Positions 35,164 to 44,599 of a stretch of 64,000 nt of DNA are shown piece after piece (position 1 is the first letter of the stretch; each line of letters opens with the position of its first letter). Source of the DNA: UBA4874 sp002399435. Lineage in GTDB: Bacteria; Bacillota; Clostridia; Caldicoprobacterales; DTU083. Under the pieces are notes generated by a model. That model saw nothing but the letters and a program-made list of their open reading frames with translations. It did no database searches and was not told the origin of the DNA. Both the position numbers and the translations under genes were made by a program. The DNA lies in the NCBI GenBank assembly GCA_036823195.1, contig DAISGI010000006.1:18442-82441 (forward strand), given 5' to 3'.

Positions 35164-35391
35164 TAATCCACAGATATTTTGAGAATTGTGCTTTACTGTT
35201 GATAACTTCTAAACTATAATAATAGTAGATTTCGTTACAGGAGTTATACACATCTGTGGATAAGGTTGTGCATAACTTGCCGTGTGTTGATTCATTCCTT
35301 GTCATATGTTTGGTTGGCAGCATGTTGACAATGTGATTGATTTATTTTAATCTTGTGAATAAGTCCTCCAGGAGTCCCGGTCTTATTCACC
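35164..35391. other. oriC: Chromosomal replication origin oriC (incA/B-type region)
   Basis: This is the AT-rich stretch between rpmH and dnaA. DnaA boxes on the plus strand are TTATACACA (35244-35252) and the near-match TTATTCACC (35383-35391). Reverse boxes are TGTGGATAA (35255-35263, perfect), TGTGCATAA (35267-35275) and TGTGAATAA (35354-35362). One-mismatch boxes are at 35164-35172 and 35197-35205. At 35217-35228 the sequence TAATAATAGTAG gives four DnaA-trios, 15 bp from the first box. This is the arrangement of the Bacillus unwinding element. Confidence 0.9.
35325..35353 (+). promoter_or_regulatory. Sigma-A promoter of dnaA, next to DnaA boxes
   Basis: A perfect TTGACA (35325-35330) and TAATCT (35348-35353) are spaced by 17 bp. 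A DnaA box (TGTGAATAA, 35354-35362) directly abuts the -10 box and another near-match lies at 35383, which fits autorepression by DnaA. Confidence 0.7.
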
Positions 35392-35495
35392 TTGCCCTGA
35401 AAATACTGACTGAATAATATTTTATGCTGTGCAGGCCAATTGTTGTACAGCACTTTTGTTCTTATTTCCCGCTTGAAATTACATAGGAGGTTCGC

Positions 35496-36827
35496 ATGGA
35501 CAATTATTTAATGGATCTTTGGCAAAAAACTCTTCAGCTGGTACGCAACGAGATTACAGACGTCAGTTTTGACACCTGGGTCAAGGCAATCGAGCCGATA
35601 TCGATCCGGGGAGATCAACTCTATCTTTGTGTTCCCAACGAGTTTACCAAAAGTATTTTGGAGAGCAGATATACCAGCCTGATATCCGATGCCGTAAAGC
35701 AGGTCGTATCCCGTACTTATTATGTTACCTTTGTTCTGACCAGCGAAGCGGATAAGTACATGGACAAGCCGGCTGAGCCGGAGTCGGAGGAAAGTGAAAC
35801 CAACAGCCTCCTGAATCCCAAATATACGTTCAGCACCTTCGTCATCGGGAACAGCAACCGTTTTGCCCATGCAGCTTCCCTGGCAGTTGCAGAAGCGCCG
35901 GCCAAAGCTTATAATCCGCTGTTTATCTATGGCGGAGTCGGATTGGGCAAGACCCATCTGATGCACGCCATTGGTCATTATATTCTTTCCCAGAACAAAA
36001 AGGCGAAAGTATTGTACGTGACTTCCGAAAAATTTACAAACGAATTGATTAATTCCATACAAACCAATAAGAATGTGGACTTTCGAAACCGCTACCGTAA
36101 TGTGGACGTTCTTTTGATCGATGATATCCAGTTTATTGCCGGCAAGGAAAGTACGCAGGAGGAATTCTTCCATACCTTCAATGCCCTTCACGAAGCCAAC
36201 AAACAGATTATTATTTCCAGCGATCGCCCCCCGAAGGAGATCCCGACCCTGGAAGATCGCCTGCGTTCCCGGTTTGAATGGGGACTCATCACCGACATCC
36301 AGCCGCCGGATCTGGAAACCCGTATCGCTATATTGAAAAAAAAGGCAGAGATGGAAAATCTCGAAGTGGACGACGATGTCCTGGAATTTATCGCAAAACG
36401 GATTGAATCCAATATCCGGGAGCTGGAAGGAGCTCTGACCCGAATCATGGCCTACTCTTCATTGACCAACAGTACCCTTGATGTATCCGTTGCCGAAGAA
36501 GCCCTGAAGGATATCATTTCCAGCCGACAGCCAAAGAAAATTACGCCGGAACTGATTCAAAAAGTAGTCGCGGATCATTGTCAGCTGAAGGTGGAGGATC
36601 TGAAGTCCAAGAAACGCAGCCGTCCCATCGTTTATCCAAGGCAGATTGCCATGTACCTCTGCAGGGAGATGACCGAACTGTCCCTTCCGAAAATCGGCGA
36701 TCTGTTTGGCGGAAGGGATCATACCACCGTCATCCATGCCTGTGATAAGGTTGCAACAGACATAAAGGAGGATCTTCAGATGAAGCGTATGGTCAATGAA
36801 CTGATCAAACAGATCCGGGAGAATTGA
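35496..36827 (+). CDS. dnaA: Chromosomal replication initiator DnaA
   Basis: 443 residues. Domain I spans about 1-80 and a short acidic linker (PAEPESEES) is domain II. The AAA+ domain carries Walker A GGVGLGKT (146-153) and Walker B LLIDDIQF. The C-terminal DnaA-box-binding domain has GRDHTTVIHA. TAGGAGG lies 5 to 6 nt before the ATG. It opens the origin by binding the boxes upstream. Confidence 0.98.
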   Translation: MDNYLMDLWQKTLQLVRNEITDVSFDTWVKAIEPISIRGDQLYLCVPNEFTKSILESRYTSLISDAVKQVVSRTYYVTFVLTSEADKYMDKPAEPESEESETNSLLNPKYTFSTFVIGNSNRFAHAASLAVAEAPAKAYNPLFIYGGVGLGKTHLMHAIGHYILSQNKKAKVLYVTSEKFTNELINSIQTNKNVDFRNRYRNVDVLLIDDIQFIAGKESTQEEFFHTFNALHEANKQIIISSDRPPKEIPTLEDRLRSRFEWGLITDIQPPDLETRIAILKKKAEMENLEVDDDVLEFIAKRIESNIRELEGALTRIMAYSSLTNSTLDVSVAEEALKDIISSRQPKKITPELIQKVVADHCQLKVEDLKSKKRSRPIVYPRQIAMYLCREMTELSLPKIGDLFGGRDHTTVIHACDKVATDIKEDLQMKRMVNELIKQIREN

Positions 36828-36833
36828 CAGGGC

Positions 36834-36925
36834 TGTGGATGAGCTGCCTGGATCGGGCAAAGATATCCCCATTGCCGTCCACAGGCATTTTGAGGTGCTC
36901 TCTTTATTCGACAGCATTATTCACA
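36834..36925. promoter_or_regulatory. DnaA boxes in the dnaA-dnaN interval (incC-type)
   Basis: TGTGGATGA (36834-36842, one mismatch, reverse) and TTATTCACA (36917-36925, forward) lie in the 165 bp between dnaA and dnaN. This is the position of the second half of the bipartite Bacillus origin. There are fewer boxes here than in Bacillus. Confidence 0.5.
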
Positions 36926-36992
36926 TTTCCACAAGTCCTACTGCTATTACTACGAACTAACTATTATATTCAACTACAACAGGAGGTATTCC

Positions 36993-38096
36993 ATGAAATT
37001 CACTTGTTCTCAAAAAAAATTTTTGGAGTCCATCCTAACCGTTCAAAGTGCCGTATCCACCCGCAGCAACATTCCCGCTCTGGAAGGCATTTTAATCGAA
37101 ACGGAAAACGATGTACTCAAACTGGTAGGTTCCAACCTGAACTTAAGCATCGAAAGCCATACCAGCGCAACCATTCAAAAAGAAGGCAGTATTGTTGTAC
37201 CAGCCAGACTTCTGACGGAAATCGTCCGAAAGCTTCCGGATGCGGAATTTGAATTTACTGTGCTTGCCAACAACAATGTAAAAATCACCTGTCTGAATTC
37301 CATCGTCACCCTTCAGTGTTTTTCGGCGGATGAATATCCTGCTTTGCCCGATATTGCTGAAAGCCAGCCCATTGAGATCAACAAAACGCTTCTGATCGAT
37401 ATGATCCGGCAGACGACGTTTGCGGTGGCCGTGGACGAAGCCCGTCCCATATTGACCGGTGCTTTGTTGGAAATCGACGGGAAGGATGTCGCCATGGTCT
37501 GTCTGGACGGATACCGGCTGGCCTTGCGCAGAGGGGTGATGGATACTCCGCATGACAGCGTCCGGGTGATTATTCCGGGTAAATCCCTGGGGGAGATTGC
37601 AAAGATCCTGCCGGAAGACGACCGTAAGGTCAGTATTACCATATCGGAGCGACATGTTCTGTTCGATCTGGGATATACCAGAATTATATCCCGTGTTCTG
37701 GAAGGAGAGTATATCAATTACTCGCAGATCATCCCGGAGGATTACAAGACCAGGGTGAAGGTGGATACCAGGATCCTGACCTCCAGTATGGAACGTGCCT
37801 CCCTGATTGCCCGGGAAGGGAAAAACAATCTGATCCGGCTGAACATCCAGGATCAGAAGATGTTGATTACCTCCAATTCTGAGGTCGGACAAGTTTACGA
37901 AGAGGTTCCCATCCTGCTGGAAGGGGAGGAACTGGAAATTGCTTTTAATGCCCGCTATTTCATGGAAATGCTCAAAGTAATTGATGATCCCGAAATATGT
38001 CTTGATTTTACCACAAATGTAAGCCCCTGTGTGGTTCGGCCCATCAACGATCATCATTATACGCACCTTCTGCTTCCGGTAAGAATTTACAGCTGA
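36993..38096 (+). CDS. dnaN: DNA polymerase III beta subunit (sliding clamp)
   Basis: 367 residues, three clamp domains of about 120 residues each, normal length for the family. The N-terminus KFTCSQKKFLESILTVQSAVSTRS and the C-terminus ending HHYTHLLLPVRIYS are typical. AGGAGG lies 7 nt before the ATG. It confers processivity on the replicase. Confidence 0.97.
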   Translation: MKFTCSQKKFLESILTVQSAVSTRSNIPALEGILIETENDVLKLVGSNLNLSIESHTSATIQKEGSIVVPARLLTEIVRKLPDAEFEFTVLANNNVKITCLNSIVTLQCFSADEYPALPDIAESQPIEINKTLLIDMIRQTTFAVAVDEARPILTGALLEIDGKDVAMVCLDGYRLALRRGVMDTPHDSVRVIIPGKSLGEIAKILPEDDRKVSITISERHVLFDLGYTRIISRVLEGEYINYSQIIPEDYKTRVKVDTRILTSSMERASLIAREGKNNLIRLNIQDQKMLITSNSEVGQVYEEVPILLEGEELEIAFNARYFMEMLKVIDDPEICLDFTTNVSPCVVRPINDHHYTHLLLPVRIYS

Positions 38097-38140
38097 GAAA
38101 GCAGATCAGAATGATGAAAAAGGTGTAAAAGGAGGATGGT

Positions 38141-38350
38141 ATGGAACATATTCCAATTCATACGGAGTTTATCAAGCTGGACCAGCTACTCAAACTGGCA
38201 AATGCCGTGGACTCCGGCGGAGCAGCAAAAATGATCATTGCAGAAGGCCTGGTGAAGGTAAATGGTGAGACAGAGCGAAGGAAGGGGAAGAAACTTCATC
38301 CCGGGGACATGGTGGAAGTGGAAGGAATCGGAAGTTTCCTTGTCGGGTAA
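38141..38350 (+). CDS. yaaA: S4 domain RNA-binding protein (YaaA type)
   Basis: 69 residues, almost all one S4 domain (FIKLDQLLKLANAVDSGGAA, VKVNGETERRKGKKLHPGD). Between dnaN and recF this matches B. subtilis yaaA, which is linked to ribosome assembly. AAAGGAGG precedes the ATG. Confidence 0.92.
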   Translation: MEHIPIHTEFIKLDQLLKLANAVDSGGAAKMIIAEGLVKVNGETERRKGKKLHPGDMVEVEGIGSFLVG

Positions 38351-38368
38351 AAGAGGAAGTGCGTCAAA

Positions 38369-39481
38369 TTGCATCTCAGGGAGCTGATTCTCCGGAATTT
38401 TCGCAATTTTGATCATACAGAGCTTTCCTTTCCTTCTGATTTGATTTTCCTGATCGGTGAAAATGCCCAGGGGAAAACCAATCTCATCGAATCTGTTTTT
38501 TTATCCTGTACCGGGCGTTCCCATCGGACCTCCAAAGACAGGGAGATGATCCAGTGGGAGAAAGAGGAAGCCTATGTCCGGACAAAGGTGGACCGGAAGC
38601 TGGGAGACAGCAGCATTGATATTCTCCTTCGTGCTCATGAAAAAAAGAGGGTGCGGATCAACGGCGAGCCCATTCATCGATTGGGAGAACTGATGGGACA
38701 TCTGAATTCCGTTATTTTTTCACCGGAGGATTTGAAGCTGGTAAAGGAAGGTCCTGTGGAACGCAGGCGATTCATGGACATGGAGCTGTCCCAGATCCGG
38801 CCAAAGTATTTTTATTATCTTCAGCAGTACAACCGTATTTTGAATCAACGAAACAATCTTCTGAAGGAAATCCAGAGTAATCCTTCCCTTGCAAAAACCC
38901 TGCCGGTATGGGATCAACAGCTGGCGGAGACCGGCAGTTTCATCATCCTGCAGCGGCATGCCTTCAATATCTCCCTGCAAAAAATAGCCCGGGAGATACA
39001 CAGCCGGATATCCCGCGGTTCGGAGCAGCTGTCCCTTGTTTATCGATCTTCCATTCCCTATCAGGACGCTGCTTTGGAGGAAATCCGGCAAAACTTCCTG
39101 CGGGAGCTGGAAATCCGTCAAAAGGAAGATATTGAAAAGGGACGCACCGGTAAGGGTTGTCACAGAGACGATATCCTGTTTCATATCAACGGCATGGATG
39201 TGCGGTTGTTTGGCTCCCAGGGACAGAAACGGACTACAGTTCTGTCCCTCAAGCTTTCAGAGCTGGAGTTTATGTTCCGGGAAACAGGGGAGTATCCGCT
39301 TCTCCTTTTGGACGATGCCATGTCGGAACTGGACTCTGCCCGGCAGAGAATGTTGTTGGAATATATCGGGAAGGTACAGACATTTGTTGCTGTCACCGAC
39401 CAGGATCAGTTTCCTGAAATCCGGGGCCGGGACAGTCAGGTGTTTCAAATCCGCTCCGGTACAGCGGTTCCGGAAGGGTAG
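38369..39481 (+). CDS. recF: DNA replication and repair protein RecF
   Basis: 370 residues, starting at TTG (38369) with AGAGGAAG upstream. No ATG fits, because the family N-terminus LRELILRNFRNF begins at once. Walker A is GENAQGKTN, the signature region lies before LLLDDAMSELD (Walker B), and the D-loop follows. It loads RecA at gaps with RecO and RecR. Confidence 0.95.
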   Translation: MHLRELILRNFRNFDHTELSFPSDLIFLIGENAQGKTNLIESVFLSCTGRSHRTSKDREMIQWEKEEAYVRTKVDRKLGDSSIDILLRAHEKKRVRINGEPIHRLGELMGHLNSVIFSPEDLKLVKEGPVERRRFMDMELSQIRPKYFYYLQQYNRILNQRNNLLKEIQSNPSLAKTLPVWDQQLAETGSFIILQRHAFNISLQKIAREIHSRISRGSEQLSLVYRSSIPYQDAALEEIRQNFLRELEIRQKEDIEKGRTGKGCHRDDILFHINGMDVRLFGSQGQKRTTVLSLKLSELEFMFRETGEYPLLLLDDAMSELDSARQRMLLEYIGKVQTFVAVTDQDQFPEIRGRDSQVFQIRSGTAVPEG

Positions 39482-39508
39482 GCCCTTTTATTCAGGTGTA
39501 AAATAGGG

Positions 39509-39514
39509 TATAAT
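39509..39514 (+). promoter_or_regulatory. -10 box before remB-gyrB-gyrA
   Basis: A perfect TATAAT lies 29 bp before the remB-like gene. No good -35 box is seen, so this is tentative. Confidence 0.35.
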
Positions 39515-39542
39515 GGAAGGGTGGAATCAAAAGGAAGGATGA

Positions 39543-39842
39543 ATGATGATATTGCACCTGGGTGGAGATGCAGTCGCCTCTGTAGAGGATGTGATTGTTA
39601 TAATGAGCATGAAGTCTGCCGTGCAGTCAGACAGTAACAGGGAATTCATCAAAACTGCCAAAGAAAAAGGTTTTGTAAAATATTTATCCGATGATCCTCC
39701 AAAATCTTTGATACTGGCTGTAATCAATAAAAAGACAGTACTGTTTCTTTCCCCGATATCTTCCGAGACCTTGCAGAGGAGAACCGAATATCCGGAGGAT
39801 ATCGTATTGATGATGGACGAAGACAAGGAGGATTTGAAGTGA
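39543..39842 (+). CDS. remB: DUF370 / RemB-like extracellular matrix regulator
   Basis: 99 residues. The N-terminus MILHLGGDAVASVEDVIVIM matches the DUF370 family. In B. subtilis the recF-gyrB neighbour yaaB is remB, a matrix-gene regulator. The role in this organism is inferred only. Its stop overlaps the gyrB GTG start by 4 bp. Confidence 0.88.
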   Translation: MMILHLGGDAVASVEDVIVIMSMKSAVQSDSNREFIKTAKEKGFVKYLSDDPPKSLILAVINKKTVLFLSPISSETLQRRTEYPEDIVLMMDEDKEDLK

Positions 39843-41752
39843 CAACACAGGAAAAAAATAACAGTCATTATGACGAGTCTGATATACAGGTTCTGGAAGG
39901 ATTGGAGGCTGTCCGAAAGCGTCCCGGAATGTACATTGGCAGCACCAATGCCCGGGGTCTTCATCATTTGGTATATGAGATTGTTGACAACAGCATCGAT
40001 GAGGCATTGGCCGGTTTCTGTGACCGGATCCATGTAGTGATTCACAGGGACTGCTCCATTACCGTAGCGGACAATGGCAGGGGTATCCCCGTGGGGATCA
40101 ACCCCAAATACGGCATTTCCGCTGCAGAAATTGTTTTTACCATGCTGCATGCAGGCGGCAAATTCGGCCACGGAGGCTATAAGGTATCCGGAGGTCTGCA
40201 TGGGGTGGGAGCCTCTGTGGTAAATGCCCTGTCCAAATGGATGGTGGTACACATTTTTACGGAGGGGAAAGAATATCTTCTCCGATTTGAATATGGGATT
40301 ACCAAAACCTCTTTACAGGAAATAGGGGATACGGACAAAACCGGTACCACTATTCAATTTGAGCCGGACGATCAGATATTTGAAACCTTGAACTTCAGCT
40401 ACGATGTTTTGAAAAGCCGTCTGAGGGAGATGGCTTTTCTCAATAGAGGAATTACCATTGTTCTGGAAGACGAACGGGACGATTCGTCCGATACGTTCTT
40501 TTATGAAGGCGGGATTGTCTCTTTCGTGGAATATCTGAATAAAAACAGGGAAGTGCTGAACAATGCGCCGATTTATATTACCGGGGAAAAGGAAGATGCT
40601 TCCCTGGAGATTGCCCTGCAGTATAACGACTCCTATATTGAAAATATCTTTTGCTTTGCAAACAACATCGAGACTCCGGAGGGAGGAACGCATCTTTCCG
40701 GGTTTCGGTCCGGACTGACCCGGGTAATCAACGATTATGCCAGGAAAACCAATATCCTGAAGGAAGGGGATGCCAATTTTTCCGGGGAGGATACCCGGGA
40801 AGGTCTGACAGCTGTCCTCAGCGTGAAGCTGCTGGAGCCTCAGTTTGAGGGACAGACCAAGACCAAGCTGGGCAACAGTGACATCCGTGGGTTTGTGGAC
40901 AATATTCTTTCCGAAAAGTTTTCTGCTTTTTTGGAGGAGCATCCTGCGGAGGCAAAGATCATTGTTGAAAAAGCTCTCAGTGCGTCCCGGGCCCGGTCCG
41001 CGGCCAAAAAAGCCAGGGATCTGACCAGGCGGAAGAGTGTGCTGGAAAGCGCCTCCCTGCCCGGGAAACTGGCGGACTGCTCGGAAAAGGATCCTTCCCG
41101 GTGTGAAATCTTCATTGTGGAGGGGGAATCTGCCGGCGGTTCTGCCAAGCAGGGGAGAGAACGCCAGTTTCAGGCGATTCTGCCACTTCGGGGTAAAATC
41201 CTCAATGTGGAGAAAACACGGTTGGACAAGGTATTGGCCAACGCAGAGATCAAGGCCATGATCACGGCATTCGGTGCAGGGATCGGCAATGAATTCAATG
41301 CGAGCAAACTCCGTTACCATAAGATTATCTGCATGACGGATGCCGATGTGGATGGAAGTCATATCCGCACACTGCTTCTGACGTTTTTCTATCGCTATAT
41401 GAAGCCGCTGGTGGAGGACGGATATGTCTATATTGCCCAGCCGCCCTTATACAAGGTAACCAAGAATAAAAAGGAACATTATGTTTATTCAGACCAGGAA
41501 TTGGAGAATATGCTGAATGAAATTGGACGGGAAGGCATTGAGCTGCAGCGATACAAAGGACTGGGAGAGATGAATCCGGAGCAGCTTTGGGAGACCACCA
41601 TGAATCCGGATTCCCGTACGGTGCTGAAGGTAAATCTGGAAGATGCCGTTGCTGCGAATGAGATTTTCAATATTCTGATGGGAGATAAGGTGGAACCGAG
41701 GCGGGATTTCATTGAATCCAATGCAAAGTTCGTAAAAAATCTGGATATCTGA
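39839..41752 (+). CDS. gyrB: DNA gyrase subunit B
   Basis: 637 residues with a GTG start at 39839 (AAGGAGG 7 nt upstream). The GHKL ATPase domain has RKRPGMYIGST and the Mg/ATP motif EIVDNSIDEA. The TOPRIM domain has VEGESAGGSAKQGR and DADVDGSHI. The tail SNAKFVKNLDI is the usual gyrase B end. It supplies ATP-driven supercoiling with GyrA. Confidence 0.98.
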   Translation: MTTQEKNNSHYDESDIQVLEGLEAVRKRPGMYIGSTNARGLHHLVYEIVDNSIDEALAGFCDRIHVVIHRDCSITVADNGRGIPVGINPKYGISAAEIVFTMLHAGGKFGHGGYKVSGGLHGVGASVVNALSKWMVVHIFTEGKEYLLRFEYGITKTSLQEIGDTDKTGTTIQFEPDDQIFETLNFSYDVLKSRLREMAFLNRGITIVLEDERDDSSDTFFYEGGIVSFVEYLNKNREVLNNAPIYITGEKEDASLEIALQYNDSYIENIFCFANNIETPEGGTHLSGFRSGLTRVINDYARKTNILKEGDANFSGEDTREGLTAVLSVKLLEPQFEGQTKTKLGNSDIRGFVDNILSEKFSAFLEEHPAEAKIIVEKALSASRARSAAKKARDLTRRKSVLESASLPGKLADCSEKDPSRCEIFIVEGESAGGSAKQGRERQFQAILPLRGKILNVEKTRLDKVLANAEIKAMITAFGAGIGNEFNASKLRYHKIICMTDADVDGSHIRTLLLTFFYRYMKPLVEDGYVYIAQPPLYKVTKNKKEHYVYSDQELENMLNEIGREGIELQRYKGLGEMNPEQLWETTMNPDSRTVLKVNLEDAVAANEIFNILMGDKVEPRRDFIESNAKFVKNLDI

Positions 41753-41800
41753 GAGTGCCGGGCGGCAGCACGGATTTTACGATAAAGGGGAATAACTGGT

Positions 41801-44485
41801 ATGGAACCGTTGGAAAAAAGAATCATAGATGTAAATCTGGAAGAGGAAATGAAAAAGTCCTATATTGATTACGCCATGAGCGTCATTGTGGGGCGGGCAC
41901 TTCCTGATGTAAGGGACGGGTTGAAACCGGTGCACCGGCGCATTCTGTATTCCATGAATGAGCTGGGGCTGACGGCCGATAAGCCCTATAAAAAATCAGC
42001 AAGGATTGTCGGTGATGTGCTGGGCAAATATCATCCCCATGGGGACAGTGCGGTTTACGAAGCCATGGTACGGTTTGCACAGGACTTTTCCATTCGCTAC
42101 CCTCTGGTGGACGGCCATGGAAATTTCGGATCCGTGGACGGGGATTCCCCGGCTGCCATGCGTTATACGGAAGCAAGAATGGCAAAAATCACGGAGGAAA
42201 TGCTGAAGGATATCCGAAAGGAAACCGTCGATTTCATGCCGAATTTCGATGAGTCCCTGAAGGAGCCGGTGGTGCTGCCCGCAAGATTTCCGAATTTGCT
42301 GGTCAATGGTTCCTCCGGCATCGCAGTGGGGATGGCCACCAACATTCCTCCCCATAATCTGGGAGAGGTGATTGACGGGACCATCGCTTTGATGGATCAT
42401 CCGGATGCGGATCTGGATGACATTACCCAATATATCAAAGGTCCCGATTTTCCCACCGGCGGCCTGATTCTGGGCAAGGAAGGGATTCGTCAGGCCTATC
42501 GGACCGGCCGGGGACGCATAGTGGTCCGTGCCAAAACCGAAATTGAGGAAATGCCCAATAACCGATCCCGCATACTGGTACATGAGATTCCCTACCAGGT
42601 CAATAAAGCGAGACTGATTGAAAAGATTGCCGACCTGGTCAAGGAAAAAAGGGTGACGGGGATATCCGACATCCGGGATGAGTCCGACCGCAATGGCATG
42701 TCCATTGTCATTGAGATCAAAAAGGATGTCAATCCGAATATCATATTGAATTATCTCTTCAAGCATACCCAGCTGCAGGATACTTTTGGCGTGATCATGC
42801 TTGCCCTGATCGATGACCAGAAACAGCCCAAGGTTATGAATATCAAGGAAATCCTGTCACGGTATATTGATCATCAAAAGAATGTCGTCACCCGGAGGAC
42901 CCGGTATGACCTGGACAAAGCCGAGGCCCGGGCCCATATCCTGGAAGGCCTGATCATTGCCCTGGATCATATTGACGCAGTCATTTCCCTGATTCGCGGC
43001 TCCCGGACCGCGCAGACTGCAAAAGAAGGTCTGATCACGAATTTCAACCTGTCGGAGAAGCAGGCACAGGCTATCCTGGATATGCGTCTCCAGAGGCTGA
43101 CCGGGCTGGAGCGGGAAAAAATAGATGAAGAATATGCGGAGCTGGAAAAGACGGTAAAGCATCTGAAGGATGTATTGAGCGATGAGCATCTGCTGCTTGG
43201 CATTATCAAGAAGGAGCTGCTGGAAGTCAAGGACAAATACAATGATCCGAGAAGGACGGAGATCGTTGCGGCAGATGATGAAATAGACATGGAGGATCTG
43301 ATTGACGAACATGACGTTGTGATCACACTGACCCATTATGGTTACGTCAAGCGAACACCGCTTCGTACCTATAAGAGCCAACGAAGAGGCGGAAAGGGGA
43401 TTACCGGTCTGCACACCAGGGAAGAGGACTTTGTGGAGGATCTTTTTATCACCTCGACCCATCAATCCCTTTTGTTTTTTACCTCCATGGGAAAGGTATA
43501 TTCCATGAAAGCCTACGAGATTCCCGAATCCGGACGTCAGGCCAAAGGGACTGCCATTATCAACCTATTGCAGCTGACCCCCGGAGAGCGGATTCAGGCC
43601 TTTATTCCCTTAAAGGAAGAGGATTTTGTGGAGGATCGGTATCTGTTCATGGCGACCCGAAACGGACTGGTGAAAAAGACTCCCCTCAGTGATTTTAAAA
43701 ATATCCGGAAGGGCGGGATCATTGCCATATCCCTCAGGGAAGGAGACGAGCTGATCCGTACTTTGCTGACGGATGGAAATCAGGAGATCATCATGGCTTC
43801 CCATGAAGGTTTCTCAGTCCGCTATTCGGAGCAGGATGTCCGGTCCATGGGAAGATCCGCCATGGGTGTAAAAGGCATGGAATTAAGCGATGGGGATTAT
43901 GTCATTGATACGGAGCGCATAAGGGAAGATGCGGATGTTCTGACGATCAGCGAAAACGGATTTGGAAAGCGAACCCCCGCGGAGGAATATCGCATTCAAA
44001 CCAGGGGCGGCAAGGGCATCCTTACCATGCATATTACCGAAAAAACCGGAAAACTGGCAGCGATGAAGGTCGTTTCCGGGGAAGAGGATCTGATCATGAT
44101 CAATTCGGAAGGCGTCATCATCCGGATTGGAACAGATGAAATATCCCAATTGAGCCGGAATACCCAGGGAGTCACCCTGATGAGGGTGGAGGAAGGGGAT
44201 TTCATTGTATCCGTTGCCAAAGCAAAGAAGAGCGAGGAAGAGGACGAAGAGGAAGAAAGTCCTGCCGATGAGGACAGTGGAAACAGGACAGGGGAAACGG
44301 ATTCTTCCCAGGAGGCGCAGTCCGGACCACAGATGCCGTTCAGCGGGGAAAAGGACGACTCCCTGAAACGGCTGTTGGATCGAGCACAGGATCCGGACGC
44401 CGGGGAAGAGGACAATACCGGAGAAGAGGAAAATACCGAAGAAGAGAAAAATGACGGAAAGAAGGATACCCCTGATTCGGAATGA
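41801..44485 (+). CDS. gyrA: DNA gyrase subunit A with long acidic tail
   Basis: 894 residues. The catalytic Tyr122 is in MRYTEARM, and the quinolone-resistance region reads GDSAVYE (81-87, Ser83 present). The C-terminal beta-pinwheel carries the GyrA box QRRGGKG, needed for supercoiling. The last roughly 85 residues form a very acidic, low-complexity tail rich in Glu, Asp, Ser and Thr. It is longer than most GyrA tails. It follows gyrB by 48 bp. Confidence 0.98.
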   Translation: MEPLEKRIIDVNLEEEMKKSYIDYAMSVIVGRALPDVRDGLKPVHRRILYSMNELGLTADKPYKKSARIVGDVLGKYHPHGDSAVYEAMVRFAQDFSIRYPLVDGHGNFGSVDGDSPAAMRYTEARMAKITEEMLKDIRKETVDFMPNFDESLKEPVVLPARFPNLLVNGSSGIAVGMATNIPPHNLGEVIDGTIALMDHPDADLDDITQYIKGPDFPTGGLILGKEGIRQAYRTGRGRIVVRAKTEIEEMPNNRSRILVHEIPYQVNKARLIEKIADLVKEKRVTGISDIRDESDRNGMSIVIEIKKDVNPNIILNYLFKHTQLQDTFGVIMLALIDDQKQPKVMNIKEILSRYIDHQKNVVTRRTRYDLDKAEARAHILEGLIIALDHIDAVISLIRGSRTAQTAKEGLITNFNLSEKQAQAILDMRLQRLTGLEREKIDEEYAELEKTVKHLKDVLSDEHLLLGIIKKELLEVKDKYNDPRRTEIVAADDEIDMEDLIDEHDVVITLTHYGYVKRTPLRTYKSQRRGGKGITGLHTREEDFVEDLFITSTHQSLLFFTSMGKVYSMKAYEIPESGRQAKGTAIINLLQLTPGERIQAFIPLKEEDFVEDRYLFMATRNGLVKKTPLSDFKNIRKGGIIAISLREGDELIRTLLTDGNQEIIMASHEGFSVRYSEQDVRSMGRSAMGVKGMELSDGDYVIDTERIREDADVLTISENGFGKRTPAEEYRIQTRGGKGILTMHITEKTGKLAAMKVVSGEEDLIMINSEGVIIRIGTDEISQLSRNTQGVTLMRVEEGDFIVSVAKAKKSEEEDEEEESPADEDSGNRTGETDSSQEAQSGPQMPFSGEKDDSLKRLLDRAQDPDAGEEDNTGEEENTEEEKNDGKKDTPDSE

Positions 44486-44511
44486 CGGGGAATAAAAGAG
44501 CCGGATTCCAT

Positions 44512-44554
44512 GGCGGGATCAGCTGGATTCAGGATACATCCGGCTGATCCCGCC
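44512..44554. terminator. Strong inverted repeat after gyrA
   Basis: GGCGGGATCAGC and GCTGATCCCGCC form a perfect 12-bp stem with a 19-nt loop, 26 bp after the gyrA stop. No T-run follows. It may stabilise the gyrA mRNA 3' end or act as a Rho-dependent or weak terminator. Confidence 0.5.
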
Positions 44555-44599
44555 GGGTGCAGGCAGATAATAATATAGGATGAACGGGAGTCACATGAT

